Shown one piece after another: positions 1-5,994 of a stretch of DNA of 18,049 nucleotides. The stretch spans positions 1 through 18,049 of the forward strand of contig JAPSGM010000009.1 of the NCBI GenBank assembly GCA_031177555.1, given 5' to 3'. Within the stretch, counting starts at the first letter, position 1. Every line of letters starts with the position of its first letter. The notes beneath the pieces were generated by a model that did not search any database, was not told the origin of the DNA, and was given only the letters and a program-made list of their open reading frames with translations. This DNA is from Chloroflexota bacterium (GTDB taxonomy: Bacteria > Chloroflexota > Limnocylindria > QHBO01). The position numbers were made by a program, and so were the translations under genes.

Positions 1-47
1 GTGCTCCATAGCGACAATCCACAGTAGAAGGTCGAGGAACACGAACC

Positions 48-509
48 ATGGATACCCGCCGAACCATCTACCTGCTGACCGGCATCGCCGTCGCGTTCTC
101 GGTCGGCCACCACGTCGACCACCTCATCCGTGGCAACGCGGTGGGTTGGCCGGTCAACGGCGACGTCAATGCCTTCACCATGAGCCTTGGCATCTACCCG
201 CTCCTGGCGGCCGGGATGCTGCTCTACCGCGCGCGCCGGGTCGGCCCGGCTTTCTGGGTGCTCATTTCGAGCGGTGGCGCGGCCTTAGTGGGCCTGCTGC
301 ACTTCGGCCCGCTGGCCGTCGAGCCGCCCCATCTCGTGCACGGCGGCCACGACTCACCGATCGTCGGCTGGCTCGCCTTCGGCTGGCTGGTCGCCTTCGT
401 GGGCGTGCTGATCGTGACCTCGATCGTCGAGGCGCGCGCCTGGTACGCGGCGCGCCAGTCACATCGCGCGGCCGACCGCCGCCTGGCCGCCGAAGGGATC
501 GACCGATGA
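48..509 (+). CDS. Small His-rich four-helix membrane protein, unknown function
   Basis: The 153-residue protein has about four hydrophobic segments (near residues 8-24, 43-60, 67-88 and 104-125) and a basic C-terminus, so it is probably an inner-membrane protein. Histidines cluster at or near membrane edges, in GHHVDH near residue 20 and in a PPHLVHGGHDSP loop near residues 92-103. This could suggest metal or haem contact, which is inference only. I do not recognise a characterised family, although similar short proteins occur in actinobacterial-type genomes. The ATG start lies about nine bases after a GAGGA ribosome-binding site. Its TGA stop overlaps the ATG of the next gene (ATGA), so the two are probably translationally coupled and co-transcribed with the PadR gene that follows. 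Confidence 0.75.
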   Translation: MDTRRTIYLLTGIAVAFSVGHHVDHLIRGNAVGWPVNGDVNAFTMSLGIYPLLAAGMLLYRARRVGPAFWVLISSGGAALVGLLHFGPLAVEPPHLVHGGHDSPIVGWLAFGWLVAFVGVLIVTSIVEARAWYAARQSHRAADRRLAAEGIDR

Positions 510-1294
510 GCGCGACCGCCACGTACTCCCCGACAAGGTTCGGCGAGGTCGATTCCGGTCGGGCTCGGCTCGCCGACGCAGCGGCGATCGTCGGGACGCG
601 GATCGGGCTATGGGTCGGCCTTCAGCTGCTCGTTGCCGGGCTGATCCTCATCGCGGCCGGGCAGGATGAACCTCTCAACGCGGCCGCGGGCTGGTGGATG
701 GTCTACGGCTCAATCGTGGACCTCGCGACGCTCGGCTTGATCCTCGTCTACCTCCGGCGCTCCGGCCGCAGCTACCGCAGCCTGCTCGGCCCACCGGCGG
801 CCGCGTGGCAGATCGGGCTCGGCGTTACCGCGGTGCTGGCCGCCAGCCTGCCCGCCGTCGTGTTCAGCTCCGAGCTGACCTCGGCGGTCTACGGCGCGGG
901 CACCACGCCGCCGATGCTGACGATCGTCGACGTGCCACTGCCCGCCGCGATCTGGGTCGCGAGCGTGTGGCCGGTCCTGGCTGAGCTCGCCGAGCCGGTC
1001 GCCTTCTTCGGGATCATCCTGCCGGCGCTCGAGTGGCGCACCGGCAGCGCCTGGATCGCGGCTCCGCTCATGGTCGGCATCTGGGCGCTCGAGCACGCGT
1101 TCTTCCCGGTCCTGCTCGATGGAGGGGCGATCGACGCAACCTTCGCCGCCTACCGGGTCCTCTCCGTTCTACCCTTCCTCGCGATGTGGACCGCGCTCTA
1201 CTACGCCTTCGGCCGTCGGCTGCTGCCGCTCATGCTGGGGCGCTGGGTGGTCAACGGCGGCACCGCGGTCGCGGTCGCCGCAGGCCTCGTCTGA
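506..1294 (+). CDS. CPBP/CAAX-protease-like membrane protein with degenerate active site
   Basis: The 262-residue polytopic protein has about seven hydrophobic segments. Its C-terminal half is arranged like CPBP intramembrane metalloproteases (Abi/CAAX protease family). Where the family has EExxxR, this protein reads E163-P164 with phenylalanine at 168. The FxxxH position is matched by WALEH with H197. The HxxxN position reads R246-WVV-N250. One Glu, one His and the Asn survive, while the second Glu, the Arg and the last His do not. It is therefore probably not an active protease, or it is a distant relative. The start overlaps the preceding stop (ATGA), and only one base separates its stop from the GTG of the PadR gene. 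The fold assignment is inferred from motif order, because overall similarity is weak. Confidence 0.7.
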   Translation: MSATATYSPTRFGEVDSGRARLADAAAIVGTRIGLWVGLQLLVAGLILIAAGQDEPLNAAAGWWMVYGSIVDLATLGLILVYLRRSGRSYRSLLGPPAAAWQIGLGVTAVLAASLPAVVFSSELTSAVYGAGTTPPMLTIVDVPLPAAIWVASVWPVLAELAEPVAFFGIILPALEWRTGSAWIAAPLMVGIWALEHAFFPVLLDGGAIDATFAAYRVLSVLPFLAMWTALYYAFGRRLLPLMLGRWVVNGGTAVAVAAGLV

Positions 1295-1295
1295 G

Positions 1296-1820
1296 GTGGT
1301 CGAGCGCCGGCTGAACGCCACGGCGGCGTCGCTGCTCGGCTTCCTGCACTGGGAACCGATGTCGGGGTGGGATCTGGCGGCCACCGCCGAGCACGTCATC
1401 GGCGACTTCTGGTCGCTGACCCGCAGCCAGGTCTATCGCGAGCTGGCCTGGATGGCCGATGCCGGGCTAATCGAGCGCGGCGAGCAGGGGCCGCGGGAGC
1501 GCCAGCCGTACGCCATCACCGATGCGGGGCGCGCCGCCTTCGCCGAATGGGTGCGCCAGGAACCCGGTCCGGAGACAATCCGCTTTCCGCTGCTGCTGAC
1601 GCTGAGCTTCGGGCGCCACCTGCCGCCCGATCTCCTCGCCGGGTTCATCGCCCGGCAGCGGGAGGTGCACGCCCGGCGGCTGACCGAATACGAGGCACAC
1701 GCCGCCTCGAACGAGGCGGGACGCGATGTCTTCCGCGAAGCGACCCTCGCCTTCGGCATCGCCTACGAGCGCGCAGTCCTGGCCTGGTTCGACAGCCTCC
1801 CTGCTGAGCTCACCCGCTGA
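1296..1820 (+). CDS. PadR-family transcriptional regulator
   Basis: This 174-residue protein carries an N-terminal winged-helix domain at about residues 5-80. It contains the family pattern of MSGWDLA, then a helix leading to SQVYRELAWMADAGLIER, then a wing ending in YAITDAGRAAFAEW. The C-terminal half is helical and Arg/Glu-rich, as in the PadR-like dimerisation domain. PadR proteins are usually ligand-responsive repressors that bind the promoter of their own operon. The GTG start at 1296 is chosen because it lies one base after the upstream stop, and the frame further upstream does not resemble protein. As the last gene of the three-gene group, it probably controls the two membrane-protein genes. 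The effector is unknown. Confidence 0.88.
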   Translation: MVERRLNATAASLLGFLHWEPMSGWDLAATAEHVIGDFWSLTRSQVYRELAWMADAGLIERGEQGPRERQPYAITDAGRAAFAEWVRQEPGPETIRFPLLLTLSFGRHLPPDLLAGFIARQREVHARRLTEYEAHAASNEAGRDVFREATLAFGIAYERAVLAWFDSLPAELTR

Positions 1821-1835
1821 TGGCCGCGGCGAACG

Positions 1836-2324
1836 TCAGCCGCCGTCCTCGTCGGCCGCGTCCGTTCGCCGTCGCGTGTGTTCTGTGCCGAAGCCTTCGC
1901 GCCTCGAGCGTTCCTCGAGGGTCTCGAGCTCCTCGAACAGAGTGATCTGCAGGGCGGCGGGGGCCTGGAGCCGGGAGTTGAGCGACCGCCACGGCGTCTC
2001 GGTCGGCGGCGCGATGAGCTCGGCCCCTGCCGCGACGAGCCGATCGGTGGCGGCCGCCCCGTCGTCAACCTCGAACGCGACGCGGATGCGCGGTGCGACC
2101 GGCCGGCCGACCTCGACCTCGTCGATCATGCGCTTCTGCGCCGGGTTCGCCAGCTCCAACGTGGCCCGTCCCGCGTCGAGAATCGCAACTCTCGCGTCTC
2201 CTTCGGCCTCGAAGGCGGCCTGCTCGGGGAGGCCGAGCACGTCGCGGTAGAAGGTGACGGCACGGTCGAAGTCTTCGGCCTCGACGACGAGGCGCATCTG
2301 GATGACGGGACGCGAGGCGGTCAT
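1836..2324 (-). CDS. VOC-superfamily (glyoxalase/dioxygenase fold) protein
   Basis: The 162-residue protein opens with a beta strand (QMRLVVEAEDFDRAVTFYRD), followed by VLGL and later AILDAGRATLELANP. This is the standard order of a glyoxalase I / bleomycin-resistance / extradiol-dioxygenase module. A second half follows (RVAFEVDDGAAATDRLVAAGAELIAPP, then ALQITLFEEL). These are the two beta-alpha-beta-beta-beta repeats of one VOC domain. The C-terminus is a charged low-complexity tail (about residues 136-162). Substrate cannot be assigned, since VOC proteins include lyases, isomerases and drug-binding proteins. The gene converges on the PadR gene with a gap of 15 bases and lies downstream of tRNA-Thr on the same strand. 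Confidence 0.85.
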   Translation of the reverse strand: MTASRPVIQMRLVVEAEDFDRAVTFYRDVLGLPEQAAFEAEGDARVAILDAGRATLELANPAQKRMIDEVEVGRPVAPRIRVAFEVDDGAAATDRLVAAGAELIAPPTETPWRSLNSRLQAPAALQITLFEELETLEERSRREGFGTEHTRRRTDAADEDGG

Positions 2325-2520
2325 GGCGAGTCGTACTCCTCATCGGCTGCGTTGGAAACGAAGTGGTGAGCTCGCGGTCGATGCGGCAGGCACAGCGAGC
2401 CGAGGGTGCGAATCGGTCCGGGAACTGAACGAGCCCGCGCGACCGGCATCGCCATCCATCGACCGTCAGAAATTACGCCGGTCCGGCTGCCAGCGCGACG
2501 GCCGGCACGTGCTCAGGAAG

Positions 2521-2595
2521 TGGAGCCGAAGGTGGGATTCGAACCCACGACCGACGGTTTACGAAACCGTTGCTCTACCCCTGAGCTACTTCGGC
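2521..2595 (-). tRNA. tRNA-Thr (anticodon CGT)
   Basis: The minus strand folds into a full cloverleaf of 75 bases. It has a 7-bp acceptor stem GCCGAAG/CTTCGGC, a D arm GCTC...GAGC, an anticodon arm ACGGT/ACCGT around the loop TTCGTAA, and a T arm GTGGG-TTCGAAT-CCCAC. The discriminator is T, and the 3' CCA is encoded in the DNA. The anticodon CGT reads ACG (Thr), one of the favoured Thr codons in GC-rich genomes. A TAGACT element on the minus strand about 40 bases upstream (near 2634-2639) could be the -10 box, but no clear -35 is present. Confidence 0.97.
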
Positions 2596-2927
2596 CCGAT
2601 CGGCGCCGCGGAGAGCGGCTGAGGCGGGCCTGAGTCTACCAGCGGATTTCCTGAGGTGCCACCGATGGCGGCGGGACCGCGCGCGCTCGATGAGCGAGCT
2701 CAACGAAGAGGAAGCGGCCCTGAGCAGGCCTTTGCTCTCCGCGAGGCTCACGGAGCGGGCGTGCGGGCGACCGGCGGCATTTGCCCGGGCCGCTCGTTCG
2801 CCGATCAGACCGCCAGCCGAGCACGCCAGCCGAGCGAAGACGCGGGACGATAGGCGCCCCGGAGAGGCGACGCGAGGGGCGGCGTCATGACGGTGTCATG
2901 ACGGCGTGACGACGTGCGGACCGGCCC
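2596..2927. other. Intergenic region upstream of tRNA-Thr and downstream of the LCP gene
   Basis: No credible gene is present in these 332 bases. Short open frames exist, but they are Arg/Ala/Gly-rich, lack ribosome-binding sites and resemble no family. The stretch holds a 12-base direct repeat CGCCAGCCGAGC (2811-2822 and 2824-2835). It also holds a set of 11-base repeats next to the LCP stop, listed separately. The tRNA promoter must lie here or further upstream. Confidence 0.7.
2884..2916. repeat. Three 11-bp tandem units built on the palindrome GTCATGAC
   Basis: Units GTCATGACGGT (2884-2894) and GTCATGACGGC (2895-2905) are followed by a degenerate GTGACGACGTG (2906-2916). The 8-base palindrome GTCATGAC is perfect in the first two. 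The 11-base period is about one DNA helical turn, so the sites would lie on one face of the helix. They sit 12 bases beyond the LCP stop codon and about 290 bases upstream of tRNA-Thr. Any function, such as an operator or part of a terminator, is not shown. Confidence 0.6.
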
Positions 2928-3860
2928 CTACTCGTCGGTGATGTGCTGCGCGACGAAGGCGCGGATGGCCTCGATGTCCAGCTCGATGACGTAGCCGCGC
3001 CCGTCCCCGCGGTCGTCCTCGAAGAGAATGTATTCCTCGGGCCCTAGCACCTCGCCGGTGACTTCGGCGTTGCGGGCCCGGCGCGCGATCTCCACCAGCG
3101 TCGGCAGGTCGTCGAGCGGCAGATCGGTCTCGAACGAGCGGAGGCCGGAGAAGAACTCCGCGACGTCCACATCGGTCCGCGGGGAGGTCAGCCGCCGCAC
3201 GACCTCCTGCAGCACCTCCTGCTGTCGGGCCGCGCGGTTGTAGTCGGTGTCGGCACGTGACCGCATGTAGGCCATGGCGGTCCGGCCGTCCAGGCGCTGG
3301 TCGCCGGCGGGGATGTCCAGCCTCACGATGGGGTCGACCAGCGGTTCCGGCGGCGAGACGTCGACGCCGCCGACCGCGTTCACCAGGGCGGCCATGTCGT
3401 TCATGTCGATCTGGGCGTAGCCGTGGATCGGCACCTGGTACAGCTCCGCCATGGTGCCGACCAGCGCCTCGACACCCTCGACGGCGTAGATGGCGTTCAC
3501 CTTGCGGTCCCAGGTGCGGCCGTCGGGCATGGGGATGTCCACGGCGTCGCGCGGCAGGCTGACCAGGGTGACCTCCGACTGGTCGGCCGAGACGCTGGCC
3601 AGCATCAGCGTGTCGGTGTTCATGCCCTTGCCGGCCTCGCGGCGGACCCTGTTGCTGTCCAGGCCGATGAGCAGCACGGTCAGCCGCTGGCTCAGCAACT
3701 CCTCGTTGAAGGTGGCGCCGGGCGTCACCTCCGGGGTGGCGGAGGGTTGCTCGCCCAGCCCGGGAGCCTCGCCCTGGTTGAGGAGCACGAAGGCGGCGAA
3801 GGCGCCCAGCACGATGGCGGCGACGCCGCCCGCCAGCCAGCTGCCGGTGGATCGACTCAC
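2928..3860 (-). CDS. LytR-CpsA-Psr (LCP) family cell-wall glycopolymer transferase
   Basis: The 310-residue protein has a short cytoplasmic start, one N-terminal membrane helix (about residues 8-28), a Pro/Thr-rich linker and an extracytoplasmic LCP domain from about residue 58. Family signatures are present: LLIGLDSN (63-70), NTDTLML with D83, SLPRD with R104/D105, and VNAVGGVDV (160-168). AMAYMRSRADTDYNRAARQQ (195-214) carries the conserved R200, R202, D206, R209 and R212. LCP enzymes move undecaprenyl-linked glycopolymers (teichoic acid, arabinogalactan or capsule type) onto peptidoglycan, which implies a Gram-positive-type wall. The start is GTG, and its bases overlap the nth-like stop (GTGA), so translation is coupled to that gene. 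Confidence 0.92.
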   Translation of the reverse strand: MSRSTGSWLAGGVAAIVLGAFAAFVLLNQGEAPGLGEQPSATPEVTPGATFNEELLSQRLTVLLIGLDSNRVRREAGKGMNTDTLMLASVSADQSEVTLVSLPRDAVDIPMPDGRTWDRKVNAIYAVEGVEALVGTMAELYQVPIHGYAQIDMNDMAALVNAVGGVDVSPPEPLVDPIVRLDIPAGDQRLDGRTAMAYMRSRADTDYNRAARQQEVLQEVVRRLTSPRTDVDVAEFFSGLRSFETDLPLDDLPTLVEIARRARNAEVTGEVLGPEEYILFEDDRGDGRGYVIELDIEAIRAFVAQHITDE

Positions 3861-4795
3861 GGCGCGACCCTACCACGCCCCCGCTCGGGCGGCGTCCAGC
3901 CGTGGATCAGCTGGTCGTGGTAGCGGGGCTCGGCGTCCGGCGCGCGCAGGTCGCGCGGGATGGGTGCCATCGGTGCCCGGCCGCGGGCGGCCAGCCGGTA
4001 GTAGGCGCAAGCATCGGTCAGCGGGCAGAGGCCGCAGATCGGTCGCGGCGCGCGGCAGGTATCGCGGCCGTGCCGGATGGTCTCGACGTGGAACGGGTAC
4101 ATCTCCTCCGGGGCCAGCACCGCCTCCAACAGATCGTGGGCGCGGTCGAGTGGCGTGCGCGGCGGCAGCATCCCCAGGCGCGTCGTCACGCGGTGGACGT
4201 GGGTGTCGACCGGCATCGCCTGCCGCCCGAAGCCGAACAGCAGGATGATCGACGCCGTCTTGCGCCCGATCCCCGGCAGCCCGGTCAGCCACGCCCGCGC
4301 GTCGGCGAGCGACCGCTCGCCCAGGAAGGAGAGGTCCCAGCTTCGGTCCGTGATGTCCGCCACCTCGGCCAGCACGAGCTGGATGCGCTTCGACTTGGTG
4401 GGTGCCAGGCCGCCGGGCCGGATCACCTCCTCCAGCTCGTCGGTCGGGGCGGCCAGGACCGCGTCCCAGTCCCGATACCGGCCGCGGAGCGCGGTGAAGG
4501 CGCGGAACGAGTTGGTGTCGGCGGTGTTCTGCGACAGGATCGTCAGGACCAGCTCGCTCACGGGGTCGAGCCGCGGCCCGGCCCAGGCGGGGTGGTCGTA
4601 CCGCTCGCCCAGGCGCTCCAGCACCACGTCCGCCAGGGCGCGCCGCTTCCTCCGGTCCGCCGCCAGCTTCTGGGGGCTTGGACCGATGCGCCGGCCGGAC
4701 CGCTTCCCCTTGATAGCCCGCTTCGGTCCGGCGGCCCGCTTCGGTCCGACGACCCGCTGGGGCTCGGCGGCCCGCCGCCCGTCAGCGGGAGGCAT
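3857..4795 (-). CDS. nth: Endonuclease III-like DNA glycosylase/AP lyase with basic N-terminal tail
   Basis: The 312-residue protein holds an HhH-GPD domain at about residues 50-265. The helix-hairpin-helix LPGIGRKTA contains the catalytic lysine K179. The catalytic aspartate is D197 in VDTH, 18 residues later as in E. coli Nth (K120/D138). A C-x6-C-x2-C-x5-C cluster (C247, C254, C257, C263) should bind the [4Fe-4S] cluster. Endonuclease III removes oxidised pyrimidines and nicks the abasic site in base-excision repair. E. coli Nth has 211 residues. The extra length is a Lys/Arg-rich tail of about 50 residues with a GPKRA repeat, plus a C-terminal extension. The ATG overlaps the end of the glycerate kinase gene by 14 bases and no later ATG is convincing. 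Nth is the best match, although a related HhH-GPD glycosylase is possible. Confidence 0.9.
   Translation of the reverse strand: MPPADGRRAAEPQRVVGPKRAAGPKRAIKGKRSGRRIGPSPQKLAADRRKRRALADVVLERLGERYDHPAWAGPRLDPVSELVLTILSQNTADTNSFRAFTALRGRYRDWDAVLAAPTDELEEVIRPGGLAPTKSKRIQLVLAEVADITDRSWDLSFLGERSLADARAWLTGLPGIGRKTASIILLFGFGRQAMPVDTHVHRVTTRLGMLPPRTPLDRAHDLLEAVLAPEEMYPFHVETIRHGRDTCRAPRPICGLCPLTDACAYYRLAARGRAPMAPIPRDLRAPDAEPRYHDQLIHGWTPPERGRGRVAP
4716..4748. repeat. 18-bp tandem repeat coding GPKRAA in the nth-like gene
   Basis: A 15-base unit GCCCGCTTCGGTCCG occurs at 4716-4730 and again at 4734-4748, a period of 18 bases. On the coding strand it gives two GPKRA units within residues 17-27 of the endonuclease III-like protein. 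A third, decayed copy may follow near 4752. In-frame 18-base units can expand or contract without breaking the gene, so the tail length may vary between strains. Confidence 0.75.
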
Positions 4796-5966
4796 CCGCC
4801 AGCGTCAGTCCGATCTCCACCGACCGGGCGACCCGCTCCGCCGCGTTGGTGAGCAGCCGCTCCGTGTCCGCCATCGCCTCGTCCAGGGCCATGGGCCGGT
4901 CGCCGATGGGCTGCACCACCGCGAAGACGCCCGATGCGTCCAGCGCAGCGGCCCCCTGCCCCAGCGCGCCGCACAGCAGCACCACCGGGGAGCTGCGGGT
5001 CCGCGCCAGGCGCGCCACGCCCATCGCGGCCTTGCCGGACAGGGTCTGCTCGTCGGCCTGCCCCTCGCCGGTGACGACCAGGTCGGCGGCCTCGAGCGCA
5101 TCGGCCAGGCCGACCAGCTCGGCGACCACGTCGACGCCCGGCCGCACCATGGCCGAGGTGAAGCCCAGCAGCGCGGCGGTCGTCCCGCCGGCCGCGCCGG
5201 CGCCCGGGATGTCCGCCACCAGCCGGCCCGCGGCCGCCTCGATGGCGTCGCCGAACACGGCGAGCGCCGCGTCCAGCTCCTCGACCGCGCCGGGGTCCGC
5301 CCCCTTCTGCGGCCCGTAGGTCGCCGCCGCGCCCTGCGGCCCACACAGCGGGTTCGTCACGTCCGAGGCCACGACCAGCTGGACGTCCCGCAGCCGTGGG
5401 TCGAGGCCGGAGGCGTCGATCCTGTCCAGCTGCGCCAGGGCCGCGCCACCTGGCGGCAGGTCGCGACCATCCGCGTCCAGAAACCGGACGCCGACCGCCG
5501 CCAGCATCCCGCTGCCGCCGTCCGTGGTGGCGCTGCCGCCGAGGCCCAGGGTGATGCGCTCCACGCCCTCGTCGAGGGCGGCGCGCAGGAGCTCGCCGGT
5601 GCCGCGGGTCGAGGCGGCGCGGCAGCTCTCGGCGGTCCGCTCCTCTGGGCTGAGGCGTCCCAGGCCGGAGGCGGCGGCCATCTCCACGAACGCCCCGCGG
5701 CCCTCGTCCACCAGCAGCCAGTCGGCCTCGATCGGGCGGCCGAGCGGGTCCTGCGTGGCGAGGCTGCGCCGCTCGACGCGGTCATCCAGCGCGGCGGCGA
5801 TGGCGGCCAGGGTGCCCTCTCCGCCGTCGGCCATCGGGATCTCGCGCACGTCGTCGTGCGGGCGGGCGCGCCGCCAGCCGGCCGCGACGGCGCCGGCCAC
5901 CACCACGGAATCCACGGCGCCACCGAACGAGTCCGGCGCGACGACGACGCTGAGCGGCCGGGTCAT
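4782..5966 (-). CDS. Glycerate kinase (GlxK/GarK type)
   Basis: The 394-residue protein matches the family's usual length (about 380). It carries ADGGEGT near residue 48, VEMAAASGL, the glycine-rich LGLGGSATTDGG near residue 142, ASDVTNPLCGPQGAA, YGPQKGA, the PGAGAAGGT loop and TGEGQADEQTLSGKA. These enzymes phosphorylate D-glycerate with ATP, usually to 2-phosphoglycerate, returning it to glycolysis. The start ATG at 5966 is chosen because MTRPLSVVVAPDSF is the typical N-terminus, and the frame upstream lacks family features. One oddity is that the family's DSFKGS/DSYKES motif reads DSFGGAVDS, so the conserved lysine is a glycine. The gene follows the GpgS fusion by 28 bases, so it may reuse glycerate released from glucosylglycerate. 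Confidence 0.93.
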   Translation of the reverse strand: MTRPLSVVVAPDSFGGAVDSVVVAGAVAAGWRRARPHDDVREIPMADGGEGTLAAIAAALDDRVERRSLATQDPLGRPIEADWLLVDEGRGAFVEMAAASGLGRLSPEERTAESCRAASTRGTGELLRAALDEGVERITLGLGGSATTDGGSGMLAAVGVRFLDADGRDLPPGGAALAQLDRIDASGLDPRLRDVQLVVASDVTNPLCGPQGAAATYGPQKGADPGAVEELDAALAVFGDAIEAAAGRLVADIPGAGAAGGTTAALLGFTSAMVRPGVDVVAELVGLADALEAADLVVTGEGQADEQTLSGKAAMGVARLARTRSSPVVLLCGALGQGAAALDASGVFAVVQPIGDRPMALDEAMADTERLLTNAAERVARSVEIGLTLADASR

Positions 5967-5994
5967 GCTTTGATCATAGGGCCGTGAGGCCTGC

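Noticed and set aside
2636..2890. Short open frames on both strands between tRNA-Thr and the LCP gene
   Set aside because: They are products of GC-rich sequence: no ribosome-binding sites, no recognisable similarity and mutual overlap.
3870..4292. Long alternative frames inside the nth, glycerate kinase, gpgS and helicase genes
   Set aside because: They are frame shadows caused by high GC, rich in Arg/Pro/Ala, and the real frames carry full family motifs.
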